Assembly: GCF_000716675.1 (NCBI RefSeq)
Contig: NZ_JNXT01000061.1
Span: 1-51,691 of the forward strand
Source of the DNA: Streptomyces alboflavus
Lineage (GTDB): Bacteria > Actinomycetota > Actinomycetes > Streptomycetales > Streptomycetaceae
DNA: 51,691 nt
Reading direction: 5' to 3'
Below the pieces are notes generated by a model. It saw only the letters and a list, made by a program, of their open reading frames with translations. It searched no databases and was not told the origin of the DNA. Both the position numbers and the translations under genes were made by a program. The first letter of the stretch is position 1, and each line of letters begins with the position of its first letter. Shown one piece after another: positions 1 through 6,394 of this stretch.

Positions 1-3
1 ACA

Positions 4-36
4 ACTGCCCCGCAGGGACCGCCCCTGCGGGGCAGT
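4..36. terminator. strong intrinsic-type hairpin
   Basis: A perfect 14-bp stem (ACTGCCCCGCAGGG and its complement) closes a 5-base loop. It probably ends transcription of a gene outside the window, or of the minus-strand gene that stops at 120. Confidence 0.7.
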
Positions 37-119
37 CCGCTTCTCAACCATCGGCACCCTGAATGCCCCACCCGTGAGCATGATCAGTGCCGCCTAACAG
101 GCATGTGCGTCTCTCTGGC

Positions 120-458
120 TCAGGCGGCGAGGGCGAGGCGGGCGGCGGCGGTCTTGTAGGCGGCCTTGCGGGGGCGGTAGATGACGGCGATCGCGGCGAC
201 CTGTGCGGGGGTGTAGCGGGTGCACTGACGGGCGCGGCCGTGGGTGTAGCTGACGGAGGAGGTGCCGGTGACGCCTGCCTTGGTCGCGTTCTTGCGGAGG
301 CTGCTGGCGACGGTGCGGGCCTCCTTGGGGGCGAGTCCGGCGGCGATGCAGTGGGTGGCGAGGGTGCCGTTGCCCTGGCGGCGGATCTTCGCGGCGGCGC
401 GGTTGGTGCGGGTGCGGTCGCGGAGGATGCGGCGGGCGTTGCGGCTGCAGTCGTTCAT
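120..458 (-). CDS. small basic hypothetical protein
   Basis: 112 residues, rich in Arg, Lys and Ala, with no domain I recognise. The start is the ATG at 458, preceded on the minus strand by a purine-rich AGGGGGA site. It is transcribed divergently from the small regulator at 552, and both read away from a dyad-rich spacer. The composition suggests nucleic-acid binding, but this is inference. Confidence 0.65.
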   Translation of the reverse strand: MNDCSRNARRILRDRTRTNRAAAKIRRQGNGTLATHCIAAGLAPKEARTVASSLRKNATKAGVTGTSSVSYTHGRARQCTRYTPAQVAAIAVIYRPRKAAYKTAAARLALAA

Positions 459-551
459 CGGGTCCCCCTACGGTGTTGCGCTTGTCTGTTGCGATACACA
501 CTAGCGCTTCACCCTTATGTAGCGCAAGGGGATTGCGCTACTCTGTATCGC
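459..551. promoter_or_regulatory. divergent promoter/operator region with nested dyads
   Basis: Two nested inverted repeats lie between divergent starts. The outer one is GCGATACA (491-498) with TGTATCGC (544-551). The inner one is TAGCGCAA (520-527) with TTGCGCTA (533-540) around a 5-base centre. A further TAGCGC sits at 502. The outer right arm abuts the ATG at 552, so a repressor bound here would block that gene's start. Related TAGCGCGCTA and GTGCTATACAT sequences occur at 7278-7334. Confidence 0.6.
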
Positions 552-782
552 ATGGATCCGATGACCAAGCTCGACAAGGCAACGGCCAGTTACCGGGAGG
601 CCAAGGCGGTGCACGACGCGGCACAGAAAGCGGCGGCAGCTGCCGTGGTTGAAGCCCTCCGAGCGGGCGAGCGGCCGACCGACGTCACTGCTCGCTCGCC
701 TTTCACAGCCGCCTACGTGAGGCGTATCGCTCGGGACAATGGCATCGAGCCTGCCAAGCCAGGGCCGAAGAAGGGAGCCTGA
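552..782 (+). CDS. small HTH-like regulator
   Basis: 76 residues: an alanine-rich helical N-terminal half, then a C-terminal helix-turn-helix-like segment (about 45-70, containing AAYVRRIARDNG). It is the same kind of protein as the 74-residue product at 18601, which ends in TREHVRRLVRE; both are divergent from a minus-strand gene beside palindromes. The start is chosen at the first ATG after the operator. There is little room for a ribosome site, so the message may be nearly leaderless. The next gene starts 2 bases after its stop. Confidence 0.7.
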   Translation: MDPMTKLDKATASYREAKAVHDAAQKAAAAAVVEALRAGERPTDVTARSPFTAAYVRRIARDNGIEPAKPGPKKGA

Positions 783-784
783 TC

Positions 785-1330
785 GTGGCCAAGCCAGCCA
801 AGCTCTGCTCATGCCGTGACCCCGAGACGAAGAGCCCGCTCGGCAAGCGGTGTCAGCAGTTGGCCAACCCGGATCACGGGAAGTGGTACGCCCGGTACGA
901 GCGGCCTGCCGCGCCGAACGGCATGCGCCGACAGCCGCGCATCGGCCCGTACGACACGGAGCAGGAGTGCCAAGAGGCGTTGGACAACGTCCTGAACGGT
1001 GGCCCGACCGTCAACGAGATCCTGGACGACTACATGGAGTCGCTGACCTGCGTGCAGCGGACGCAGGACAACTACCGCCGCTCGCTGCGCATCGTGCGCG
1101 AGCTGATCGGCGAGTACCGCTCGCAGTACGTTGAGCGCGACGACATCGACTTCATGGTCAGCTACATGGAGAAGCACGGGAAGCGGGACGGCAGCGGCGG
1201 CCTGTCGAAGCGCACGATCGACATGGCCGTGTGCCAGCTGCGGGCCGCATACGAACTGGCCGTCCTTCGCAAGCGGATCAAGCGACGGACCATCCCTGTC
1301 GGACCTGACCCAAGGGTGGTGACCCTGTGA
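785..1330 (+). CDS. truncated tyrosine recombinase: arm-binding and core-binding domains only
   Basis: 181 residues. The N-terminus (SCRDPETKSPLGKRC, then KWYARYERP) matches the arm-type DNA-binding region of Streptomyces tyrosine integrases. Residues about 80-165 look like the SAM-like core-binding domain (TVNEILDDYMESL, TIDMAVCQLRAAYELAV). The whole catalytic domain is missing: the frame ends after PVGPDPRVVTL with no Arg, HxxR or Tyr box. The GTG start has a GGAG site 9-10 bases upstream. Its stop overlaps the next start (GTGA), so it sits in a translated operon rather than in obvious junk. It is either an integrase remnant or a DNA-binding decoy. Confidence 0.75.
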   Translation: MAKPAKLCSCRDPETKSPLGKRCQQLANPDHGKWYARYERPAAPNGMRRQPRIGPYDTEQECQEALDNVLNGGPTVNEILDDYMESLTCVQRTQDNYRRSLRIVRELIGEYRSQYVERDDIDFMVSYMEKHGKRDGSGGLSKRTIDMAVCQLRAAYELAVLRKRIKRRTIPVGPDPRVVTL

Positions 1331-1581
1331 GCCGGTGCACTGCGCTGCTGCAGAAGGGCGGCGGCCGCCGCGTTCAGTGCGAGCGCCCGCAAGGCCACTA
1401 CCAAGCGTTCCTGCGAGACCGGAAGCTTGAGTGGCCGAGTGGCGAGGCCCCTACCCCTGACGGCTGGCACCTGAACAGCGGCGCACTCTGGGGCGACTTC
1501 AGTAGAGGTGCTCTGCCGGACATGCGAGAGCAGGCACCGAGCGCGGGCCCGGTGCGCCCGGACGAGGAGCCCACACCATGA
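1327..1581 (+). CDS. small hypothetical protein
   Basis: 84 residues, starting at a GTG that overlaps the stop of the truncated recombinase by 4 bases. Contains SRCTALLQKGGGRRVQCERP, a short Cys pair pattern followed by a His, common in small Streptomyces element proteins of unknown role. It overlaps the next gene by 4 bases (ATGA). No function is assigned. Confidence 0.65.
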   Translation: MSRCTALLQKGGGRRVQCERPQGHYQAFLRDRKLEWPSGEAPTPDGWHLNSGALWGDFSRGALPDMREQAPSAGPVRPDEEPTP

Positions 1582-1766
1582 GCCTGACCGCACGCCTGCG
1601 CGCCCTGCTCCAGCGCCCGCGCGGTGGCCGTCTACATGCCACCCCGCCCGCGCGCGGGCGGCCCGTGGAACTCAGCCCCGGCCGCGCGATCACAGACCCA
1701 GACGACGCCGAAGCACTCGGCCTGACCGCCGACGCCCGCCGGATGCGAGGCCTCCCCACCGCATGA
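1578..1766 (+). CDS. small hypothetical protein
   Basis: 62 residues, basic N-terminus and acidic C-terminal half. The ATG overlaps the preceding stop (ATGA), making it the last gene of a four-gene plus-strand group from 552. A strong hairpin follows within 10 bases. No recognisable domain. Confidence 0.6.
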   Translation: MSLTARLRALLQRPRGGRLHATPPARGRPVELSPGRAITDPDDAEALGLTADARRMRGLPTA

Positions 1767-1770
1767 CGAA

Positions 1771-1799
1771 GGCCCCGCCCGGACAACCGGAGCGGGGCC
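1771..1799 (+). terminator. intrinsic-type hairpin ending the 552-1766 operon
   Basis: GGCCCCGC at 1771-1778 pairs with GCGGGGCC at 1792-1799 around a 13-base loop. It lies between convergent genes (1766 plus, 1815 minus) and could serve both. Confidence 0.65.
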
Positions 1800-1814
1800 G
1801 CTGCGCACCCGGGC

Positions 1815-2075
1815 TCACCCCGGGTAGTCGTCGCCGAGCACCGCGCGCCGCTCCCGCTCGGCCCGCCGGTTCAGCGCGTTCGTCATCCGCACCGCCGTGA
1901 CGGTGGCCGCGACACCGAGGCCGATGAATACGACCTGCGCGACGAGGCCCCACGGCTTCATTTCCTTGGTGGTGACCATGACGCCGACGCCGACCCAGCC
2001 GCCGCAGAACCAGGCTGCCCAGATGCGGAACTTCTCCACGCGCACGGCCTTCTGCACGTCGCTGTAACTGGCCAC
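1815..2075 (-). CDS. small membrane protein
   Basis: 86 residues with two hydrophobic segments (about 17-36 and 44-64) separated by a short charged turn, and a basic C-terminal tail. The GTG at 2075 is preceded by GGGGGC. It stands alone between two hairpins, downstream of the spread cluster on the same strand. A role in the membrane-associated transfer machinery is possible but unproven. Confidence 0.65.
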   Translation of the reverse strand: MASYSDVQKAVRVEKFRIWAAWFCGGWVGVGVMVTTKEMKPWGLVAQVVFIGLGVAATVTAVRMTNALNRRAERERRAVLGDDYPG

Positions 2076-2145
2076 GGTGCCCCCAGAGGTCGGTGTGGCC
2101 CGGAGCGTAGCGGCGCGCGCACGGTGATCGGGCGGGAACGGCGAA

Positions 2146-2178
2146 GGCCCCGCCGCGACGGAGTAGCGCGGCGGGGCC
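2146..2178 (-). terminator. intrinsic-type hairpin
   Basis: Perfect 12-bp stem: GGCCCCGCCGCG at 2146-2157 and its complement at 2167-2178. It lies downstream of the 41-codon gene on the minus strand. Confidence 0.65.
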
Positions 2179-2222
2179 GGTGCCGGGCGCTACCCGGCGT
2201 GAGATGCCAGTGTGGCGGGCGT

Positions 2223-2348
2223 TCAGCGGTCCTGTGGAGTGCCGGGGACGGGTTTCTCAGCGGTGGGGTACCAGCCGCCGCGGTTGGCTTGGTAGTCGGT
2301 GCCGTAGTGGGGGTCGGGCTCGGCGTCGTCGGGTGCTCGGGTGGGCAT
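2223..2348 (-). CDS. very small hypothetical protein
   Basis: 41 residues from the ATG at 2348: MPTRAPDDAEPDPHYGTDYQ, then a Trp/Tyr/Pro-rich tail ending GTPQDR. The frame is free of stops, uses normal high-GC codons, and is boxed in by two hairpins (2146-2178 and 2405-2445). That argues for a separately transcribed small gene. No function known. Confidence 0.5.
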   Translation of the reverse strand: MPTRAPDDAEPDPHYGTDYQANRGGWYPTAEKPVPGTPQDR

Positions 2349-2404
2349 GTCCTGCGGGAGCGGTGCCACGAGGAGGCTCCTGTCTCGTGTCCGGGATGGG
2401 TGGT

Positions 2405-2445
2405 CCGGGGCGGCCGACTGCTTGGCGGTAGGGCGGCCGCCCCGG
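2405..2445 (-). terminator. intrinsic-type hairpin ending the spd-like cluster
   Basis: CCGGGGCGGCCG at 2405-2416 pairs perfectly with its complement at 2434-2445. It lies 11 bases beyond the stop of the last cluster gene at 2456. Confidence 0.65.
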
Positions 2446-2455
2446 GGCGTGTGGG

Positions 2456-2884
2456 TCAGTCGGTGGGCTGGGTGGGGGTGCCCTCGACGCGGACTGGGTG
2501 GATGATGCAGCCAACCCCTTCTGCGATGAGGTCTACTCGCTCGACGTCGCCCGTCTCATCTGCGATGACGTCGCCGAGAGGGGCCACCCCTCTCGGTGGG
2601 GGAGTGGCGGACGAATCGGACATGTGCCATGCGCCGTAGAGCCACACGACCGGCACGGCGTAGATCAGGTGCGGGGCCCGCAAGAGCAGCAGTCCGTAGA
2701 AGGTGGCGGCGAGAACGGCGAGGACCAGGCGCCTCAGGAGGACTCCGGCGGCGTGGGCGAGGGCGGCGGGCCCGCGCCCGGCGGCGCGCGCGTCGGTGGC
2801 GGTCTGCCAGCGTCCCCACGCGGTGATTCCGAGCCACGTGCCGCGGCACAGTCGGCGGCCCGCGGCGGCCGCGCGCGCCTTCAC
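2456..2884 (-). CDS. membrane protein of the spread cluster
   Basis: 142 residues. A basic, Ala-rich N-terminus (about 1-45) leads into a strongly hydrophobic stretch (about 50-85, LVLAVLAATFYGLLLLRAP then a second segment) that should span the membrane once or twice. A soluble acidic C-terminus follows. The GTG at 2884 overlaps the upstream stop (GTGA), so translation is coupled. It is the last gene of the six-gene cluster starting at 5239. A longer open frame to 3310 exists but overlaps the neighbouring gene almost entirely and was rejected. Confidence 0.7.
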   Translation of the reverse strand: MKARAAAAGRRLCRGTWLGITAWGRWQTATDARAAGRGPAALAHAAGVLLRRLVLAVLAATFYGLLLLRAPHLIYAVPVVWLYGAWHMSDSSATPPPRGVAPLGDVIADETGDVERVDLIAEGVGCIIHPVRVEGTPTQPTD

Positions 2885-3402
2885 AGGAGCCCCGCGACGT
2901 AGTCGCCCGCGGTGGATACGACGGGGGCCGTGATGTAGCCGACGACCCCGGCGATGCTGGAGGCGAGGCCGAGGCTGATTCCGGCGAGGATGCCGCGTAC
3001 GAAGTCCCAGCGCAGGCCGCGGCGGCTCGTCACGGCGGCGACGATGACCGTGACGATGATGACGACGGCGTGTCCGCCCGGGGTGAGGGAGAGGTACGAG
3101 GTGCGCGTGACGTCGGGTGACGTGCCGCCGACGCCGTAGACCAAGGCGAACTCTCCGACCTGGTTGGTGCCCCACAGGGACCAGTCGGCGATGCCGCCGA
3201 TGATGCCGCCGGCGGAGAGGACGAGCAGGGCGCCGTAGAGCATGCAGAGCACGAACGGGGCCAAGGCGCGCAAGGACTTGAGCGCGAGGCGCTTCTTGTG
3301 GCTGGCCCACCAGCGGGTGATGTCCCAGGCGGCGAGGGACAGGCCGACGGTCACGCCGCCGAGGGAGACGGCGGTGTACACGGGAATTCCGAGCGGGGTC
3401 AC
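2881..3402 (-). CDS. multi-spanning membrane protein of the spread cluster
   Basis: 173 residues with hydrophobic segments near 8-27, 47-72, 108-124 and 135-160, so about four membrane spans. The ATG at 3402 follows the preceding small membrane gene by 8 bases. Small polytopic proteins of this type accompany Spd proteins in Streptomyces conjugative plasmids, where they help plasmid DNA cross hyphal septa. That role is inferred from position behind the SpdA-like gene. Confidence 0.75.
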   Translation of the reverse strand: MTPLGIPVYTAVSLGGVTVGLSLAAWDITRWWASHKKRLALKSLRALAPFVLCMLYGALLVLSAGGIIGGIADWSLWGTNQVGEFALVYGVGGTSPDVTRTSYLSLTPGGHAVVIIVTVIVAAVTSRRGLRWDFVRGILAGISLGLASSIAGVVGYITAPVVSTAGDYVAGLL

Positions 3403-3410
3403 GGTGGGTC

Positions 3411-3584
3411 CTATCGGAGGACGGCGACGCCGAGGATGGCGAGGGCGAGGATGGCGAGGGTGGTGGCGCTGATGGGGCTGAGGTAGAGCAGGCGGGCGCG
3501 GCGGGGCGCGAGGGTGCAGAGGCCGAGGAGGCCGATGAGGGCTGCGGTGGGGAACAGGGCGTCGAGGGCGGGTGTGTTGGTCAC
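3411..3584 (-). CDS. 57-residue two-span membrane protein
   Basis: Begins at GTG 3584 and reads VTNTPALDALFPTAALIGLL, then a short Arg-rich turn (PRRARLLY) and a second hydrophobic helix to the end. Its start lies 7 bases after the stop of the gene before it. It is one of three consecutive tiny membrane proteins in this cluster. Confidence 0.65.
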   Translation of the reverse strand: MTNTPALDALFPTAALIGLLGLCTLAPRRARLLYLSPISATTLAILALAILGVAVLR

Positions 3585-3591
3585 GGGTGCC

Positions 3592-3801
3592 TCAGTGGAT
3601 GAGGTGGGCGGCGAGGGCTGCGGTGGCGGTGACGGCGGTGAGGGTGGCGGCGGGGCGCCGGTGGCCGTGGGCTGCGGCGGACAGGGCCAGGAGCAGCGCG
3701 ACGAGCTCGGTGAGGACGGCGCTGGTGGGGCTGGCGAGTCCGGCGAGGACGAACAGGTGCCATGCGTCGGCGACGTCCCGCCAGACGGTGGTGTCGCTCA
3801 T
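3592..3801 (-). CDS. 69-residue membrane protein
   Basis: From ATG 3801: a short amphipathic N-terminus (MSDTTVWRDVADAWHLFVLA) followed by two hydrophobic segments separated by HGHRRPA. The ATG overlaps the stop of the upstream gene (ATGA). It belongs to the coupled spd-like cluster. No family is recognised beyond small integrative-plasmid membrane proteins. Confidence 0.65.
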   Translation of the reverse strand: MSDTTVWRDVADAWHLFVLAGLASPTSAVLTELVALLLALSAAAHGHRRPAATLTAVTATAALAAHLIH

Positions 3802-3971
3802 GGGTTCACCGCGTTCAGGACGCAGGCGGTGAGCAGGCAGGCGATGGCCAGGACGACGGCGGCGGTGCGCACGATGAGGACGGGCCGGTAGCGGGTGGTG
3901 GGGGCTGCGGCGGTGAGGATCGCGGCGGTGGCGAAGGCGGTGAGCCCGGCGGCGTGGACGAGGTAGATCAT
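3798..3971 (-). CDS. 57-residue two-span membrane protein
   Basis: From ATG 3971: MIYLVHAAGLTAFATAAILT, a short turn PTTRYRP, then a second hydrophobic helix ending in AVNP. Both ends overlap their neighbours by 4 bases (ATGA). This ties it to the SpdA-like gene upstream and the 69-residue gene downstream. Confidence 0.65.
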   Translation of the reverse strand: MIYLVHAAGLTAFATAAILTAAAPTTRYRPVLIVRTAAVVLAIACLLTACVLNAVNP

Positions 3972-5239
3972 GCGTAGCCACCCCCGCCCTTGCCGACCCC
4001 GTCCTCCGGCCGCGGGTTCCGGGACAGCACGGTGCGGATGTACGCGGTGTCGACGGCGTGGCCGTTCTGCGCGAGGAGCAGCGCGATATCGGCCGGGCGC
4101 GCGTGCGCATCAGGCTGCAGCATGGATGATGCGTAGAGGATCAGCTCGGTCTTGTTCGAGGTTTGCGGCAGTGCAACCGGGGGCTGCTGCGGCTCGCTGA
4201 CCTGCGGCGCATCAGGGTTCGCATCATCCGCGTCAGGTGATGCGTCGTGCGCATCATCGGGCGTATCAGGTGATGCGTGGGTGTGCTGGTCGATGAAGGA
4301 GGCGAGGTCGCCGGTGTTCTCGAACCAGTCGGTGTCGCCGACGCGGTAGGGGGCGAAGAGGGCGTGCATGCGGCGTTGGATGTCGGGGCCGCCGTGGATG
4401 GCGCAGCGGAGATCGCTGTGGTCGGGGAGGCCACGGGTGGTGGAGATCTTGATGTGGTTGCCGCTGGCGAGGAAGTACACGACCGGGCCGTGCGTGCCGT
4501 GCAGGGTCGAGAGGTCGTCGACCGGTGTGCCCGCTGCGCCCCGGAGTTCGGTGCTCAGCGGTGGCTGGGCGGTGTCGCGGGCTTCTGCCGGTGTGCTGGC
4601 GCGGGGAACCGCTTCGTCTGCTGCTTCGAGGGCCCGTGTTTCGGCGTCGCGGATGGCGCGGGCGCGGTTGACGCGGCGGACGACGGGGATCCTGGCGAGC
4701 TCGGCGCCGGCCTCGCCGAGTTCCTGCTCCAGGAACGCGGCGGTGCGGTTGTCGAGGGGGGCGGACTGGTAGGCGAGGAGGATCGTCCAGGTGCCCTTGG
4801 CGAGTCCGGAGACGACGGCGCCGACGATGCCGGTGGCGGCGTTTCCGGCGAGCCAGCCGTGTGTGCCGACGGCGCCCATGGCGACGACGAGGGCGATGCC
4901 GCCGCCGATCTGTGCCGGGCGGGCGCGCGAGGGGGTGTAGCGGGCCAGCCACTCAATGATCATGAGGGCGATCCAGGCCAGGTCGAACACGGCGGCTGCG
5001 CCGTACGCGGCGGGCTCGGCGACGACTCGGTCGAGGAGGTCGCCGATGGAGACGGTCGACCAGACCACGCACGCGATGACGAGGGTGGTCACGATGACGG
5101 TGACGGTGTTGAGGGCGATCTGGTCCCAGTCGCGGGGTGGCAGGGGGACCTGGGTGATCTCCTCGTCGGGGACCATGCGGGTCTTGCCGTCGAGGGTGTG
5201 TGGGACGAGGCGCTTGCGTTTGATGGTGCGGGTCTTCAC
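3968..5239 (-). CDS. SpdA-like plasmid-spread membrane protein with C-terminal GIY-YIG/T5orf172-like domain
   Basis: 423 residues. A basic N-terminus (1-40) is followed by four hydrophobic spans (about 42-62, 82-99, 110-133, 137-157), as in SpdA/DUF2637-type proteins that spread Streptomyces plasmids within the mycelium. After a charged linker, residues 253-318 resemble the T5orf172/Mug113 branch of GIY-YIG nucleases (VVYFLASGNHIKIST, then MHALFAPYRV and WFENTGDLASFI). An Asp/Pro/Ala-rich stretch and a short winged-helix-like end follow. GTG 5239 is chosen because GGAG lies 7 bases upstream; an open frame continues to 5323 but crosses a hairpin. It heads the coupled cluster down to 2456. Confidence 0.75.
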   Translation of the reverse strand: MKTRTIKRKRLVPHTLDGKTRMVPDEEITQVPLPPRDWDQIALNTVTVIVTTLVIACVVWSTVSIGDLLDRVVAEPAAYGAAAVFDLAWIALMIIEWLARYTPSRARPAQIGGGIALVVAMGAVGTHGWLAGNAATGIVGAVVSGLAKGTWTILLAYQSAPLDNRTAAFLEQELGEAGAELARIPVVRRVNRARAIRDAETRALEAADEAVPRASTPAEARDTAQPPLSTELRGAAGTPVDDLSTLHGTHGPVVYFLASGNHIKISTTRGLPDHSDLRCAIHGGPDIQRRMHALFAPYRVGDTDWFENTGDLASFIDQHTHASPDTPDDAHDASPDADDANPDAPQVSEPQQPPVALPQTSNKTELILYASSMLQPDAHARPADIALLLAQNGHAVDTAYIRTVLSRNPRPEDGVGKGGGGYA

Positions 5240-5259
5240 GGTGTGGCTCCGGGTGGAAG

Positions 5260-5288
5260 GGCCGGGCCCGCGCGGTGAGGGCCCGGCC
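5260..5288 (-). terminator. intrinsic-type hairpin
   Basis: GGCCGGGCCC (5260-5269) and GGGCCCGGCC (5279-5288) form a perfect 10-bp stem with a 9-base loop, 10 bases beyond the stop at 5299. The SpdA-like cluster therefore probably has its own promoter or depends on read-through. Confidence 0.6.
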
Positions 5289-5298
5289 GGTCGGTGCG

Positions 5299-5511
5299 TC
5301 AGGGGCGCGGCAGCGCGCGGCACTTCTCCGCGTGGCCCTGGGCGTGCTCGCGCGCGACCCGCTCGACCCAGCGATGGCCTGCGTAGCCGCAGCCGGTGCA
5401 GCGGTAGTCGGCGTGTTCGCCGCGCCTGGTGAGGTCGACGGTGGCGCCTGCGACGGTGAGGTAGCGGGCGATGACGCCGTCGGGCCAGGGCTCGGCGAAG
5501 GTGGTGGTCAC
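5299..5511 (-). CDS. small zinc-ribbon-like protein
   Basis: 70 residues from GTG 5511. The middle carries YRCTGCGYAGHRWVE and later a His and a Cys (HAEKC), consistent with a treble-clef or C2HC-type zinc site. Its start overlaps the stop of the gene before it. Similar single-knuckle proteins are common in Streptomyces element operons; function unknown. Confidence 0.65.
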   Translation of the reverse strand: MTTTFAEPWPDGVIARYLTVAGATVDLTRRGEHADYRCTGCGYAGHRWVERVAREHAQGHAEKCRALPRP

Positions 5512-5678
5512 CTGGTGCCTCCCGGGGTGGCGGCCTGCTCGGCGCCGTGGGCGCGGGCGAGGGCGAGTTGGTCGCGTGCGGCGGCCTGGGTGGCGGGGTC
5601 GTGCGCGTGGGCGTAGTCCCTGGCGGCTGCCTGCTGGAGGGCGGCGATGCGCTCGACCTCGGTGGGCTGCTGATTCAT
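5508..5678 (-). CDS. small helical hypothetical protein
   Basis: 56 residues from ATG 5678, almost entirely Ala/Gln/Arg-rich helix (IAALQQAAARDYAHAHDPAT). The start overlaps the upstream stop (ATGA) and the stop overlaps the downstream start (GTGA). The in-frame extension upstream is Arg/Pro-rich and lies inside the neighbouring gene, so it was dropped. Confidence 0.6.
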   Translation of the reverse strand: MNQQPTEVERIAALQQAAARDYAHAHDPATQAAARDQLALARAHGAEQAATPGGTR

Positions 5679-5986
5679 CGCAGCCCCCTCGCGGCGCCGC
5701 GGAGGACCTGGGCCTGGACGTGGTGCGTGTTGCCCTCGACGCCTGCGGGGATTGCCTCCCACACACGCTTCACGACCGCGTTGACGACGGCGGTGGGGAG
5801 ACGGTGGAGGCGAGCGGCGACGGCGACCGTCAGGGCTCGGCGCAGCGTGCGCTCGGTGACGCGGCGGTCCTCGCCCATGTCCTCCAGCACGTCGGCCGCG
5901 GTCGTGAGGACCTGCGACGCGTACGAGGGCGTGGGCGGGGCGGGCGGCGGGGCTTCAGGAGGCGCGGTGTGGTGGATACGATCCAT
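5675..5986 (-). CDS. hypothetical protein, first gene of a three-gene operon
   Basis: 103 residues. A Pro/His-rich N-terminus (about 1-22) is followed by helices with conserved-looking Arg/Ala patterns (RRVTERTLRRALTVAVAARL). The ATG at 5986 has a weak AGG upstream. It heads the operon that runs 5986 to 5299 and is divergent from the HTH gene at 6137. No family recognised. Confidence 0.6.
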   Translation of the reverse strand: MDRIHHTAPPEAPPPAPPTPSYASQVLTTAADVLEDMGEDRRVTERTLRRALTVAVAARLHRLPTAVVNAVVKRVWEAIPAGVEGNTHHVQAQVLRGAARGLR

Positions 5987-6025
5987 GGCTAGGACCTGCC
6001 ATTTCGTCGCTGTTTTGGTGGGTCC

Positions 6026-6067
6026 GGCCCCCGGCCCATATGGCGCTCCAACGCCGGGCCGGGGGCC
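6026..6067. other. long GC hairpin between divergent genes
   Basis: A perfect 12-bp stem (GGCCCCCGGCCC and its complement) encloses an 18-base loop. A terminator-like hairpin is unexpected here, upstream of both divergent genes. It may insulate the two transcription units or act within a 5' leader. Confidence 0.5.
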
Positions 6068-6092
6068 TTAACCGTTGCCGAATCGACCGTAG

Positions 6093-6123
6093 CGAGAAGT
6101 GTGGACAATGTCCACACTTCTCG
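6093..6123. promoter_or_regulatory. 31-bp near-perfect palindromic operator
   Basis: Arms of 15 bases (CGAGAAGTGTGGACA and its exact reverse complement) flank a single central base. It lies 13 bases before the ATG at 6137, which fits an operator, possibly autoregulated by that HTH protein. The inner GTGGACA-A-TGTCCAC is the likely core. Confidence 0.7.
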
Positions 6124-6136
6124 TAGAGGATGACCC

Positions 6137-6394
6137 ATGCCTGAATCCCCCGAGCGGCCTCAGCCGGAGAGGGAGACCATGACCATCCCCAAGCTTGCCG
6201 AGCGTGTCGGCAGGAGTCGGACCTTGATCCATCGACTCGCCACGAACCCCGCTGAAGGGTGGCCTGACCCTGTGTTCAAGCCGGGCAGTTCGCGCCCGCA
6301 GTACGACGTGGCCTGGTTCGATACGTACTGGGCGGAGCGCCAGGCTGGGATTCGTCAAGGGCGGCGTACGGACCTTGAGGACCCTGAGGAGTGA
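6137..6394 (+). CDS. small HTH DNA-binding protein (excisionase/MerR-like)
   Basis: 85 residues. Residues about 15-70 form an HTH_17-like winged helix: MTIPKLAERVGRSRTLIHRL, then a wing with FKPGSSRPQYDVAWFDTYW. A second ATG at 6179 with GGGAG upstream could start a 71-residue form that begins exactly at this domain; the longer form has GAGG before the ATG. The gene follows a 31-bp palindrome and overlaps the next gene (GTGA). It could be a repressor or a recombination directionality factor. Confidence 0.7.
   Translation: MPESPERPQPERETMTIPKLAERVGRSRTLIHRLATNPAEGWPDPVFKPGSSRPQYDVAWFDTYWAERQAGIRQGRRTDLEDPEE

Noticed and set aside
2456..3310. 284-codon frame covering two minus-strand genes
   Set aside because: Its first half overlaps the 173-residue membrane gene in another frame and is Arg/Pro-rich; only the part from GTG 2884 is protein-like and coupled.
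3425..3465. Short tandem GAGGATGGCGAGGGC repeat
   Set aside because: It encodes repeated Leu/Ala/Ile codons of a membrane helix in the 57-residue protein; no separate role is needed.
4195..4290. Repeated GCATCA/TGATGCG words
   Set aside because: They encode an Asp/Ala/Pro-rich linker in the SpdA-like protein and have no regular spacing.
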